Assembly: GCF_001423405.1 (NCBI RefSeq)
Contig: NZ_LMNS01000009.1
Coordinates: 102,085 to 166,084 of the forward strand
DNA length: 64,000 bases
Reading direction: 5' to 3'
Origin: Methylobacterium sp. Leaf123
Lineage (GTDB): Bacteria > Pseudomonadota > Alphaproteobacteria > Rhizobiales > Beijerinckiaceae
The notes under the pieces were generated by a model. That model was not told where the DNA came from. It did no database searches and saw nothing but the letters and a program-made list of their open reading frames with translations. Shown piece after piece: positions 45,316 through 56,259 of the stretch. The first letter of the stretch is position 1. Every line of letters begins with the position of its first letter. A program made the translations under genes and the position numbers.

Positions 45316-46146
45316 ATGTCGGATACGATCGAAGCGGGCAAAGGTGCAACCGGCAAGCCGCAGCTCTCGCCGGTCGAGATGCTGAAGCAGGCGGTTGCCG
45401 GTGGCGCGAATGTCGGTGCAAGCGCCGTGGCGCCCAAGGCCACGTCGACCCGCAACTCGTTCCGCCTCGGTGCGAACGGCCGGCTGGCCGCGGCGAGCGT
45501 GGCTGCCTTGGTCGGCGGCGTGTGCCTCGGCTTGGTGGCAGCCCCTCAAGAGCGATCCGGCGCGGAGCTGGCGCAGGTTCAGGCCGAGCTGTCGGCCGGG
45601 CGCTCGGACGCGGCTCGTTTCGCACAGGAGATCGACCGGCTCGCTCGCACGGTGACGGCCCTGCGCGAGGCGAACGAAGCGGCGCGCGGTGAGACCAAGG
45701 CGCTCGGCCACAGCCTGACAGACCGGCTCGGCCGCACCGAGCAAGCCCTCGACAAGCGCCTGGCGAACCTGTCCGACACGGTGGTCCGCGTCGAGCGCGA
45801 TCAGGGTGAGCGCATAACGAGCGCCATCGCCCAGTGGGAGAAGAAGCTGCAACCGGCGGCGGCTGTCGCTCCGGTCAAATCCGAGCCGAAGCTCGAGACG
45901 CGTGCGCCGGAGCCGATCCAGACCGGAAGCCTGCCCGACAAACCGAAGACCAACACGGTCGAAGGCTGGGCGCTGCGCGACGTCTATGACGGCGTCGCGG
46001 TCCTCGAAGACCGTCGCCGTCAGCTCGTCGAAGTCGGGCGGGGCGATGCGGTGCCCGGACTCGGCCGGGTCGAGGCGATCGAGCGCCGGGGTCGGCAGTG
46101 GGTCGTGGTCACGCGCCAGGGCGTCATCACGCCCCAGGCGTGGTAG
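45316..46146 (+). CDS. Single-pass membrane protein with coiled coil and small C-terminal beta domain
   Basis: The 276-residue protein has a cytoplasmic N-terminus (about 1-55), one membrane helix (AAASVAALVGGVCLGLVAA, about 58-76), an alpha-helical coiled-coil stretch (about 83-180), a Pro-rich linker, and a conserved end WALRDVYDGVAVLEDRRRQL then GDAVPGLGRVEAIERRG and WVVVTRQGVI. The C-terminal motif recurs in conserved rhizobial proteins of unknown function and resembles PilP/GspC-like beta domains. ATG 45316 is chosen over an upstream start in the leader. The function is unknown. Confidence 0.7.
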   Translation: MSDTIEAGKGATGKPQLSPVEMLKQAVAGGANVGASAVAPKATSTRNSFRLGANGRLAAASVAALVGGVCLGLVAAPQERSGAELAQVQAELSAGRSDAARFAQEIDRLARTVTALREANEAARGETKALGHSLTDRLGRTEQALDKRLANLSDTVVRVERDQGERITSAIAQWEKKLQPAAAVAPVKSEPKLETRAPEPIQTGSLPDKPKTNTVEGWALRDVYDGVAVLEDRRRQLVEVGRGDAVPGLGRVEAIERRGRQWVVVTRQGVITPQAW

Positions 46147-46162
46147 CTCAGCGAACGGGCTG

Positions 46163-46378
46163 TCAGGTCACCGGCAGGATGTCGGCGCGCTTGAGTGAAG
46201 CGAGTGTGGTGCCCGGCACGGCCGGTGCCAGCTCCGCCAGCATGGACGCTCGCTCGATGCGCATCCGGCCGCGCTCGCGCGCCTCTTCCCGAGCCTTCGG
46301 GGTCGGGCGCAGGATCATGGCGAGAATCGTTTCGCTCTCGCCGTGCTCGGTCAGATACTTCGCATCGAAGACTGGCAT
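46163..46378 (-). CDS. Small hypothetical protein
   Basis: The 71-residue soluble protein is mostly charged helix: MPVFDAKYLTEHGESETILA, then RPTPKAREEARERGRMRIE. There are no cysteines, signal or membrane segment. The amino-acid makeup is protein-like. It lies convergent with the coiled-coil membrane gene, 16 bases away. No family recognised. Confidence 0.45.
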   Translation of the reverse strand: MPVFDAKYLTEHGESETILAMILRPTPKAREEARERGRMRIERASMLAELAPAVPGTTLASLKRADILPVT

Positions 46379-46563
46379 GACCCGCTCCCACCCTCGGTGA
46401 GGGCACGCGGTTTACGAGCGAAAGCTCGACCGTGTGTGGAGAACCAACAAAACGGGGATAAGTTCCGCCAGTTCTTCGATCTTCACCGTGTCTTCATATT
46501 TGCGCCGCAGCAGAACTTACTGCGGTGCGAAGTCGCACGCCATGGCGGCAATAGTCGTACAAC

Positions 46564-47448
46564 TCAGGTTTGCGGCAGCGCCAAAAGATTTGCCGGAATG
46601 CCTCGAAAGCCCGTTTCGACCTTGTAGAGGTGGCCCGCCATCGGCTCGAGCGTCGGATCGCGACCGCGAAGACAGGTCGTGACATAGAGCGTCGAGAGGT
46701 CGTCACCGCCGAAAGCGCATTTGGTGACAAGCGGCGTCGGCATCGGCACGACATATTCGACGCGGCCCTCCGGATCGAAGCGGGTGATGCGGCCCGCCCC
46801 GTAATGGCAGATCCAGAGGTGACCTTCGGCATCGAGCGTCAGGCCGTCCGGCTTGCCCCAGCCCTCTTCGAAACGGATCAACGGCTTCCCTTCGTCGATC
46901 CGCCCGTCATCGAGAGCGTGGACCCGCACGATGCCGTTCGCCGTATCGATCGTGTAGACGCGCCGTCCGTCGGGGCTGACGACCGGACCGTTGGTGACGG
47001 CGGCACGGGGGCCGAACGTCTCGACCTTCGCTCCGTCCCAACGGTGGAAACCGCCGGTCTGCGCTTCCTCCGCGTCGTCCATGCTGCCGAAATAGAGCCA
47101 GCCATCCGGCCCGGCATTGCCGCTGTTGAGCCGGTTGCCGGCGGGGCATTCGTCCGGACGCACGAGCGGCGTCCGTGATCCGTCCGAGAGCCTCAGGGCG
47201 GCGACACCGGACTTGAACCCCGCGACGACGCGATCCGGATCCGGCGTCAGAACGGCGAAGCCGATCTTCTCGTCGAGCGCGATACGCACCGTCTCGTCCG
47301 TCGCGGGCCAGTGCCGCCAGATCGCTGGGTTCTCGATATCGACCCATAGCAACGACCCATCGCGGGCATCCCAGACGACCTCCTCGCCGAGGCTGCAGCC
47401 GCAGGCGACCGCAACGCGCGGCGCGTGGGGATGGACGGGTGGGGTCAT
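46564..47448 (-). CDS. SMP-30/gluconolactonase family (regucalcin-like) protein
   Basis: The 294-residue six-bladed beta-propeller probably hydrolyses a sugar lactone such as a 1,4- or 1,5-aldonolactone. Metal ligands fit the family: Glu in CSLGEEVVWD, Asn in RLNSGNAGPDGWLYFGSMD, Asn in AVTNGPVVSPDGR and Asp in GWGKPDGLTLDAEGHLW. The usual RxNDGxxD motif reads RLNSGNAGPD, a mild variation. No sugar catabolism genes flank it, so the substrate is open. Confidence 0.85.
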   Translation of the reverse strand: MTPPVHPHAPRVAVACGCSLGEEVVWDARDGSLLWVDIENPAIWRHWPATDETVRIALDEKIGFAVLTPDPDRVVAGFKSGVAALRLSDGSRTPLVRPDECPAGNRLNSGNAGPDGWLYFGSMDDAEEAQTGGFHRWDGAKVETFGPRAAVTNGPVVSPDGRRVYTIDTANGIVRVHALDDGRIDEGKPLIRFEEGWGKPDGLTLDAEGHLWICHYGAGRITRFDPEGRVEYVVPMPTPLVTKCAFGGDDLSTLYVTTCLRGRDPTLEPMAGHLYKVETGFRGIPANLLALPQT

Positions 47449-47558
47449 CGAGGCTCCGGGACGCTGAAGGGTGGGGGCTTCGACACCCCGCCTCGATCAA
47501 CGCGCCGCGCCCGCGCTCTTTCCTTCATCGGGTGAAGGCCAATTCGAATCCCGCAGCT

Positions 47559-48461
47559 CTACTGCGTCTCTTCCGCAACGAACTCGGCGTTGATGGCAAA
47601 CGCGGCCATCGCGCCCTCCGCGGCGGCTACGACGGCGAATTGCACGCGGCGCGACGCATCACCCGCGACGTAGAGACCGGGCACATTGGTCTTCTCGTAT
47701 TCGCGGGTCGGAACCACGCTGCGGGTCTCGTCGAGTTCGCAGCCGAGCTGGGTGATGAGCGGGGAGGGGCTGCAGGTGAACGGCATCAGGAACAGGGCCG
47801 CGCAGGGGGTTTGGCTTCCGTCGCGAAAGCGGAGGCAGGTGGGCCGCGATCCGTCCCCTTCCAGCCGTTCGATCTCTGCCTCGATCACCCGCACGCCGTT
47901 GCGGGCGAGCCGGTCACGATCCTTGTCGGACAGATCACCGTCGTGACCGCTCGTGCAGAGGGTGACGTCCTGGCTCCAGCCGGTCAGTTCCAGCGCCAGC
48001 CCGCAGCCGCCGTGCCCGCGACCGTAGACGACGAGCGGACGGTCGCGAACCTCGAAGCCGTCGCAATAGGGGCAGGAATGCACCCCCGTGCCCCAATAGG
48101 TGTCGAAGCCCTCGATCTCGGGAATGTCCTGCGCGAGGCCGGTCGCGAGGATCAGGCGGCGCGCCCGCTCACGAGTGCCGTCGGCCTGTAGGATGGTGAA
48201 GCCATCGGCGTCCCGGGCGGCTTCCGTCACCGCGACGTCGCGGCACTCGACGGTCTCGTAGCGGTCGAGATCGGACCGGCCCTGGGCCCGCAAATCGAAG
48301 GGCGGGGTGCCGTCGCGGGTGAACAGGCCCCAGGTGCGGGGCGTTGCGGCGTTGCGCGGCTGGCTCGCATCGCAGAGCAGAACCGTGCGGCGGGCCCGGC
48401 CGAGGATCAGGGCGGCGTTCAGCCCGGCCGGGCCGCCGCCCACGATGATGACGTCATGCAT
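47559..48461 (-). CDS. Thioredoxin-reductase-like FAD/NAD(P) oxidoreductase
   Basis: The 300-residue flavoprotein has the FAD motif VGGGPAGLNAAL, a redox-active CPYC at Cys130/Cys133 (SCPYCDGFE), the NAD(P) region VVYGRGHGGCGLALEL and a C-terminal FAD loop NVPGLYVAGDASR. It is TrxB-like. However, the NADP motif has G-R-G-H-G-G-C-G instead of the usual GGGxxA, so the cofactor or partner may differ (ferredoxin-type or low-Mr thiol substrates). It sits upstream of grxD-bolA on the chromosome map but is read after them. Confidence 0.82.
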   Translation of the reverse strand: MHDVIIVGGGPAGLNAALILGRARRTVLLCDASQPRNAATPRTWGLFTRDGTPPFDLRAQGRSDLDRYETVECRDVAVTEAARDADGFTILQADGTRERARRLILATGLAQDIPEIEGFDTYWGTGVHSCPYCDGFEVRDRPLVVYGRGHGGCGLALELTGWSQDVTLCTSGHDGDLSDKDRDRLARNGVRVIEAEIERLEGDGSRPTCLRFRDGSQTPCAALFLMPFTCSPSPLITQLGCELDETRSVVPTREYEKTNVPGLYVAGDASRRVQFAVVAAAEGAMAAFAINAEFVAEETQ

Positions 48462-48532
48462 GCTGATCTCCCGGCAAACCGCCGGGGATCAAGCCTCGTG
48501 ATCGCGGTAGAGTTTCCGAAAAAGGGCGCGGC

Positions 48533-48868
48533 TCAGGCGGCGCTCTTCACCGGCACGCCCTTCTCGGACAGGAACTGCTGCAGCTCGCCCGACTGGAACA
48601 TCTCACGGGCGATATCGCAGCCGCCGACGAATTCGCCCTTCACATAGATCTGCGGGATCGTCGGCCAGCTCGAAAAGGCCTTGATGCCCTCGCGCACGGC
48701 CATATCGTCGAGGACGTTCACGCCCTTGAACGGCACACCGAGGTAATTGAGGATCTGGACGACCTGGCCGGAGAAGCCGCACATCGGGAATTGCGGCGTG
48801 CCCTTCATGAACACGACCACGTCCTGCGAATCGATCTCGTTCTTGATGGTGGAGTTGACGTCGGTCAT
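48533..48868 (-). CDS. grxD: Monothiol glutaredoxin Grx4 (CGFS type)
   Basis: The 111-residue CGFS glutaredoxin has [20 protein letters not shown], with Cys30 as Fe-S ligand, the [19 protein letters not shown] cis-Pro and GSH-binding segment. It carries [2Fe-2S] clusters and partners BolA, encoded immediately upstream, a conserved pair involved in iron homeostasis and cluster transfer. Confidence 0.97.
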   Translation of the reverse strand: MTDVNSTIKNEIDSQDVVVFMKGTPQFPMCGFSGQVVQILNYLGVPFKGVNVLDDMAVREGIKAFSSWPTIPQIYVKGEFVGGCDIAREMFQSGELQQFLSEKGVPVKSAA

Positions 48869-48941
48869 CGCACGGTCCTCGTTGTCGCTTCGTCGCGGTC
48901 AGGTGTGAAATCAGAACTGACCGTCACATTTCAAGGTCGGC

Positions 48942-49178
48942 TCAATCCTGCGGGACACCCGTGGTGAGCGCAAGCGCGTGGAGCACGCCCCCCATCCGTC
49001 CCTGAAGCGCGCCGTAGACCATCTGATGCTGGGCGACGCGGGTCTTGCCCTTGAAGGCGGCGGAGATGACGGTCGCCGCGTAGTGGTCGCCATCGCCCGC
49101 CAGATCCTTGATCTCGATTCGGGCGTCGGGCAGCGCCTCGCGGATCATCGACTCGATCTCGCGCGCATCCATCGGCAT
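48942..49178 (-). CDS. BolA family protein
   Basis: The 78-residue BolA/IbaG-type protein has IESMIREALPDARIEI, GDGDHYAATVISAAFKGKTRVAQHQMVY, with conserved His residues that share an Fe-S cluster with the Grx, and a final helix GGVLHALAL. Start ATG 49178 follows GGAG; ATG 49172 is possible. The grxD and purL neighbours match the common alphaproteobacterial order. Confidence 0.94.
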   Translation of the reverse strand: MPMDAREIESMIREALPDARIEIKDLAGDGDHYAATVISAAFKGKTRVAQHQMVYGALQGRMGGVLHALALTTGVPQD

Positions 49179-49205
49179 GGGGGCTCTCCGCTCGCTTTCG
49201 TCTCG

Positions 49206-51431
<2,226 letters not shown>

Positions 51432-51621
51432 CCGAAGGCCCTGTCCCAAACCGTTGCCGCAGATCGATCCGATCCCTCAACGGGAACCGGTCGATGGCAA
51501 GCCGAATGGGCTCGCTGCGACGAAAATGACTTTGCGCATCGCTCTAGAGCGGATCAGTACCGGCTGCAAAGGGCGCGCACCGCCATGGTCGGATTGCGCA
51601 CAAGCCGTGTGCCCCTTTTCC

Positions 51622-52806
51622 CTACGTAATTTCGGCGCCAACCGTCACGGGCCGCTGCGTCCGGCACCGCTCCACCGCCGCATGGACGGGCTCCGGCCCG
51701 GCGACGAAGGCGACGTAATCGAAGGCTTGTCGCTCCCGGCTCGACATCAGGAGCTGGAAATGCATGTGGAACAGGTTCCAGCGCCGCCGCGCCACGAGAG
51801 CCGGCTCAATCAGATCCTCGATCTCGACGCGCATCACCGCGAAGCGGCCGGGGGGCGGCGCGGGCAGGCCCGACGCGCTGACCGGATCGCGCAAGTGGAT
51901 CGAGAGCCAGTCCCAGCTTGCCCGGACGTCGAGCCAGCCGATTGCTGTGTCGCGGCCGATCCGGCCGAGGGAGCCCCGCGCCGCCTCGGCCAGCGGGTCG
52001 AGGGTAAGCCAGGGGATGACGCTGCCGATGGTCACGAGCGTCACCGGCGTGCCGCGCCGGCCAAATCCGGGATCGGCCTTCACGATGCGGTCGAGGCACT
52101 CGAAGGCGAGGAAGCTCGACGAGGAATGGCCGATCACCACGATCTCGGAGGCCCGCCCCTCCGCGGCGCGGATGCGCTCCGCCCAGGGGCCCAGGCGCTC
52201 GCGCATCGCCGTTTCGCGCCCCGAGGCGTGATCGTGGGTGAAGGCGGTGTCATCGACAAGATGCGTGACGTAGAGCGGCTTTCCCCGAGTCAGATGGGTG
52301 ATCAAGGCCAGGATCGCGTAGGCGAACAGCGGGACAAGGGCCATGCCGGCGAGCGGCGGCAACGCGGCGAGCGGGGTCAGCGTCACTGCCGCGACGGCGA
52401 GCGCGAGGCTCGCAAGAACGAAGACCAGATAGAACTGGTGGACGCTGACGATCACCCGATAGAAGCGCCGCGCCTCGCGCTGGAACTTGCGCAGGTAACC
52501 GGAGCGCCATAGCCGCCACCACAGGCCCGGCAGGCTCGCGAGCCGGCGCAGGTTGGAGCGGGGAAACCGGTCGCGGACGATGTCGTCCCAGCGCAGGAGG
52601 CTGTAGCGCACCCGCGTCGCTTCCCCCTCGGCCTCGCTCTCCACGTCCCAATCGAGGCTGATGCCGTCGGCGGACCGGACCGGGTCGCCGACCGTGATCG
52701 CCATGCCGCGCCGTTCGGCCGTGATGCGGCTCTCGCGGCGGAACAGACCCCAATAGGTCTCGGGTTCGCGGGGATCGAAGCCCGGCAGGTAGAACACCTG
52801 CCGCAC
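51622..52806 (-). CDS. Membrane alpha/beta-hydrolase-like protein, unknown substrate
   Basis: The product of about 394 residues begins VRQVFYLPGFDPREPETY and has two adjacent membrane segments (FYLVFVLASLALAVAAVTL; GMALVPLFAYAILALITHL). A hydrolase core follows with the nucleophile-elbow-like VVIGHSSSSFLAFECLD, an acid region PVTLVTIGSVIPW, and a late FHMHFQ. It is annotated in relatives only as an alpha/beta hydrolase or hypothetical protein. The start is uncertain: GTG 52806 is chosen, but GTG 52968 gives a longer frame that overlaps the end of recD2. Confidence 0.65.
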   Translation of the reverse strand: MRQVFYLPGFDPREPETYWGLFRRESRITAERRGMAITVGDPVRSADGISLDWDVESEAEGEATRVRYSLLRWDDIVRDRFPRSNLRRLASLPGLWWRLWRSGYLRKFQREARRFYRVIVSVHQFYLVFVLASLALAVAAVTLTPLAALPPLAGMALVPLFAYAILALITHLTRGKPLYVTHLVDDTAFTHDHASGRETAMRERLGPWAERIRAAEGRASEIVVIGHSSSSFLAFECLDRIVKADPGFGRRGTPVTLVTIGSVIPWLTLDPLAEAARGSLGRIGRDTAIGWLDVRASWDWLSIHLRDPVSASGLPAPPPGRFAVMRVEIEDLIEPALVARRRWNLFHMHFQLLMSSRERQAFDYVAFVAGPEPVHAAVERCRTQRPVTVGAEIT

Positions 52807-52949
52807 CGGATGCGCGTCTTCGGACTCAGGAATGGCGGACCGCCGTTTATCAGGACTGAAGGCGGGGCGTGCGGACGACGCGCCCCTTCGCCCGCTGCCT
52901 ACACGATGCGGCGGGGCCGGGGCGAGGGCAAAACGCCGACCGCCCGGCC

Positions 52950-55151
52950 TCAGGCGGCGTCCAGCCACTCCCGCAGCTTGGTCCAGCGCCGCCGCGAGGC
53001 GCCTTCGCGGATCGCCATCGCGAGGGCCCGGCGCTGGCCGACCAGCACGACAAGACGGCGCCCGCGGGTGACGCCGGTATAGAGCAGGTTGCGCGCGAGC
53101 ATCGTTCGGTGCTGCGTCACCACCGGGATCACCACGGCGGGATATTCCGAGCCCTGCGCCTTATGGATCGTCGTGGCGAAGGCCGGTACCAGCGTGTCGA
53201 GTTCGTTGAACGGATAGATCACCGCACGACCGTCGAAATCGACCACGAGCGCCTCGTCCTCCGCATCGATGGCGCTGACCGTGCCGAGGTCGCCGTTGAA
53301 CACGTCGCGATCGTAGTCGTTGCGGGTCTCCATCACCCGGTCGCCGGGGGCAAAGCGCCAGCCGAAGCGCTCGACCTCCGCCGGGGGCGACGGATTCAAC
53401 ACGCGCTGAAGCGCATGGTTGAGGTTGCGGCTGCCCAGCGAGCCACGGATCATCGGCGTCAACACCTGGATATCGCGAGTGGCATCGAGGCCGAAGCGGC
53501 GGGGGATGCGGCGGGTGACGAGTTCGATGAGCGTCGCCACGCCTTCGTCCGCGTCCTCGATCTTGACGAGGTAGAAGTCGCTCTCTTCGCCCTTGGCGGG
53601 CGCCGCTGGCATCCGTCCGGTGTTGATGCTGTGGGCGTTGACGACGATCCGGCTCTGCGCCGCCTGGCGGAAAATCTCGGTGAGACGCGCCACCGGCACG
53701 GTCTGCGAGGCGATCACATCGGCGAGCACCTGTCCGGGCCCGACCGACGGAAGCTGATCGACATCGCCCACGAGGATCAGGCCGGCACGTTCGGGCACGG
53801 CCTTGAGCAGGGCATGCATCAGCGGCACGTCCACCATCGAGGTCTCGTCGATGACGAGGAGATCGCAATCGAGCGGGTTGTCCTCGTTGCGCTGAAAGCC
53901 GCCATTGCGCGGATCGATCTCCAGCAGGCGGTGGAGAGTGCGGGCCTCCAGCCCGGTCTGCTCGGCCATGCGCTTGGCCGCCCGGCCCGTGGGGGCGGCG
54001 AGCATCACCCGCACGCCCTTGGCGGTGAGAATGCGCAGGATCGCATCGAGGGTGCTGGTCTTGCCGACGCCGGGACCGCCGGTGAGCACGCAGAGCTTCG
54101 AGCGAAGCACCAGATCGACCGCCTCGGCCTGCGAGGCGGAGAGGGTCTTCCCGGTCTTGGCCTCGACCCAGGGCTTGGCCAGAGCGAAGTCGATCGCCGG
54201 CCAGGGGGGTGGGCCGGCGGCGCGCTCGGCCAGACGCATGGCGATGGCGCGCTCGGCGCCGTGCAGGCCTTTCAGGAACAGGCAGGGCTCGCCGCGCAGG
54301 GTATCGGCGACGACCTCGCGGCCCTCGCGCAGGACGAGCGCCGCCGCGAGCCGGACGAGATCGGGCGCGACCTCAAGGAGGTCGGCGGCGAGGCGCACCA
54401 GCCGCTCGACGGGCAGGCCGCAGTGGCCCTCGTCCATCGCCGTCTGGAGTGCGTAGGCGACACCGGCGGCGAGCCGCTGCGGTGCATCGCGGGCCAGACC
54501 GAGGCGCAGGGCGATGGCATCGGCCGTACGGAAACCGATCCCGCGGATGTCGCGGGCGAGCCGATAGGGATCCTCGGCCATTACCTTCAGCGAGTCTGCG
54601 CCGTAGGTGCGGAAGATGCGGGTTGCCCGCGCGGTGCCGACGCCGTGGGCGTGCAGGAAGATCATGATCTCCCGCACTGCCTTCTGCTCCGCCCATCCCT
54701 TGACGATGCGGGCGGCGCGCTTGCGACCGATGCCCTCGACCTCGGTGAGGCGGGCCGGCTCGGCCTCGATGATCTCGAACACCGCCTCGCCGAAGCGGGC
54801 GACGATGCGCTTGGCCATCATTGGGCCGATGCCGCGCATCTGACCCGAAGCGAGGTAACGCTCGATGCCGTCGATCCCCGTGGGCGGCGTCACTTGCAGC
54901 GTGTCGGCGCGGAACTGGAGGCCGTGCTCGCGGTCCGTGATCCATCGCCCGGACGCCGTCAGCCACTCGCCCGCGGCGATGGCGGGGGCATGGCCCACCA
55001 CCGGCACGAGGTCACGCCGGCCGCGGGCATGGACCTTGAGGACGCAGAAGCCCGTCTCGGCGCTGTGAAAGGTGACGCGCTCGACCGAGCCGGCGAGCAC
55101 GTCGAGCGCGGCGGCGCCGTCGATGGCCGAGGAGCGAAGGGGCGTGTTCAT
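52950..55151 (-). CDS. recD2: RecD2-type SF1B DNA helicase
   Basis: The 733-residue helicase has an N-terminal OB-like segment, tandem helix-hairpin-helix motifs (LTEVEGIGRKRAARIVKGW), Walker A LTGGPGVGKTST (about 354-365), motif II LLVIDETSMVDVPLM, motif III LILVGDVDQLPSVGPG and C-terminal 2A/2B motifs (TTIHKAQGSEYPAVVIPV; LLYTGVTRGRR). RecD2 acts outside RecBCD, in repair and replication restart. It lies next to a gene under a LexA box, with a palindromic repeat between them. Confidence 0.95.
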   Translation of the reverse strand: MNTPLRSSAIDGAAALDVLAGSVERVTFHSAETGFCVLKVHARGRRDLVPVVGHAPAIAAGEWLTASGRWITDREHGLQFRADTLQVTPPTGIDGIERYLASGQMRGIGPMMAKRIVARFGEAVFEIIEAEPARLTEVEGIGRKRAARIVKGWAEQKAVREIMIFLHAHGVGTARATRIFRTYGADSLKVMAEDPYRLARDIRGIGFRTADAIALRLGLARDAPQRLAAGVAYALQTAMDEGHCGLPVERLVRLAADLLEVAPDLVRLAAALVLREGREVVADTLRGEPCLFLKGLHGAERAIAMRLAERAAGPPPWPAIDFALAKPWVEAKTGKTLSASQAEAVDLVLRSKLCVLTGGPGVGKTSTLDAILRILTAKGVRVMLAAPTGRAAKRMAEQTGLEARTLHRLLEIDPRNGGFQRNEDNPLDCDLLVIDETSMVDVPLMHALLKAVPERAGLILVGDVDQLPSVGPGQVLADVIASQTVPVARLTEIFRQAAQSRIVVNAHSINTGRMPAAPAKGEESDFYLVKIEDADEGVATLIELVTRRIPRRFGLDATRDIQVLTPMIRGSLGSRNLNHALQRVLNPSPPAEVERFGWRFAPGDRVMETRNDYDRDVFNGDLGTVSAIDAEDEALVVDFDGRAVIYPFNELDTLVPAFATTIHKAQGSEYPAVVIPVVTQHRTMLARNLLYTGVTRGRRLVVLVGQRRALAMAIREGASRRRWTKLREWLDAA

Positions 55152-55172
55152 GCGCTCGACCCATCATGGTTT

Positions 55173-55210
55173 CGAAAGGACGAGTCCTTTCGCGGGTCCA
55201 GGGCAGAGCC
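55173..55210. repeat. Intergenic palindromic repeat (Methylobacterium REP-like)
   Basis: CGAAAGGAC-GA-GTCCTTTCG (55173-55192) is a perfect 20-base stem-loop, followed by GGGTCC and a second dyad AGGGCAGAGCCCT (55199-55211). From memory, elements of this form recur between genes in Methylobacterium genomes. A third small dyad, AGGGCTTGCCCT, is at about 55226-55237. Confidence 0.75.
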
Positions 55211-55249
55211 CTAGAACACCGACGGAGGGCTTGCCCTTCCTAGAACCCG

Positions 55250-55936
55250 TTACGCAGCCTTACTGCCGCGTCCGCCCTTCTTGGCCGGCGGCCAACCGAG
55301 CGCCCTGAGCCGCGCCTTGGCGTAGTCGCGCACCTCCTCGCGGGTGCCGTGCGGCATGGCGTTGAGGATGCCCTGCGTCCGCTCGTCGAGCATCAGGTCG
55401 GTCACCGCGTTGATCGATTCCGCTTCGTCGATCAGGCGCTTGAGGTCGGCTTCCTGCTCGGTCACCTCGTCGAAGGCCGGCGGCGCGTCGAAATCTTCGT
55501 CCACCGCGCGGATCGCCATCGGCTGGTTCTGGCGGAACTCGTCCGCCTCCTCCTCGGAATAGACGAGGCCGTGCAGCTCGATCAGCTTGAGGATCACCCG
55601 GTCCTTCGCCCGCTTCTCGGCCATGGCGTAGACATAGGCCGCCTGCCGGCCGGAAACGCGATAGTTCACGTTGACCAGCGCCTCGCCGATCGACCACTCG
55701 ACCCGCTCCTCGCCGGCCTTCTCGCCCGGCATGTGGCCGGTGACGAGGATCACCGCTTCGTCGCGCTCGCTGCGCAGCAGGGTCGGTGGATCGAAGCGGA
55801 TCTTGGTGTGGGCGGCGATGCGCTCCAGGGTCTTGTGATAGATCACCGCCGTGCCCTGCACGCGCCAGACGTTGCCCGCGAAGGGCTCGCCGAAGCGGAC
55901 GAGGATGTCGGCGATCTGCTTGTCGGCTGTTCTCAT
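55250..55936 (-). CDS. Conserved hypothetical protein with LexA box upstream
   Basis: The 228-residue soluble protein is not of a family I can name. Its core (about 28-130) has alternating strands (NVWRVQGTAVIYHKTLERIA; DEAVILVTGHMPG) and a strong helix YAMAEKRAKDRVILKLIELH, faintly reminiscent of the ssDNA-annealing (Rad52/Sak-like) fold in phages. The acidic middle is followed by a basic tail (PAKKGGRGSKAA). Similar proteins occur in rhizobial chromosomes and phages. An alphaproteobacterial LexA box lies 66 bases upstream and recD2 is next door, so a DNA-damage role is plausible but unproven. Confidence 0.7.
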   Translation of the reverse strand: MRTADKQIADILVRFGEPFAGNVWRVQGTAVIYHKTLERIAAHTKIRFDPPTLLRSERDEAVILVTGHMPGEKAGEERVEWSIGEALVNVNYRVSGRQAAYVYAMAEKRAKDRVILKLIELHGLVYSEEEADEFRQNQPMAIRAVDEDFDAPPAFDEVTEQEADLKRLIDEAESINAVTDLMLDERTQGILNAMPHGTREEVRDYAKARLRALGWPPAKKGGRGSKAA

Positions 55937-56001
55937 GGTGCGTCCCCAGACTGTGGACAGGGCCCGTGAGTGGGAGCACGCCGCCCTCGGCGACGGCCAA
56001 T

Positions 56002-56016
56002 GTTCGCTATATGTTC
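56002..56016 (-). promoter_or_regulatory. LexA (SOS) box, alphaproteobacterial type
   Basis: GTTC-GCTATAT-GTTC fits the GTTC-N7-GTTC direct-repeat consensus bound by LexA in Alphaproteobacteria exactly. It lies 66 bases upstream of ATG 55936, in the 314-base gene-free stretch 55937-56250. Minus-strand transcription toward the unknown gene is the likely target. Confidence 0.7.
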
Positions 56017-56020
56017 TATA

Positions 56021-56040
56021 TGTGGATAATATGTGGATAA
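56021..56040 (-). promoter_or_regulatory. Two tandem perfect DnaA boxes
   Basis: TGTGGATAA at 56021-56029 and 56032-56040 are both TTATCCACA on the minus strand, the strongest DnaA-box consensus. They are spaced 11 bases apart inside a perfect 11-bp tandem repeat (ATATGTGGATA). They lie 4 bases from the LexA box and about 6.6 kb from the end of dnaA. Confidence 0.75.
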
Positions 56041-56213
56041 CTTTTCCCGATGCAAACCGCTGGGCCTGCGGCGGGAGGTCGCGATGCGCCGGTGCGGGTC
56101 GTCCATCGGGGTTCGAGATCGGTGACAGCGCCTTGCGCTGAACCCGATCAAATTTTGGAACGCTGCATCAATCCACGCGGGCTTCACCAATTTACGGGTG
56201 AGTATGGACGTGG

Positions 56214-56259
56214 CTTTATCATCTGATCACGTCTCAATAACGGATTTAAGATGATAAAG
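56214..56259 (+). promoter_or_regulatory. Inverted repeat covering the start codon of the following gene
   Basis: CTTTATCATCT (56214-56224) and AGATGATAAAG (56249-56259) are perfect 11-base complements, 24 bases apart. The second arm includes the ATG at 56251. In mRNA this would hide the start codon and ribosome-binding zone in a stem. Confidence 0.6.

Noticed and set aside
52869..55214. A 781-codon open frame antisense to recD2
   Set aside because: Same shadow pattern; recD2 motifs on the other strand are unambiguous.
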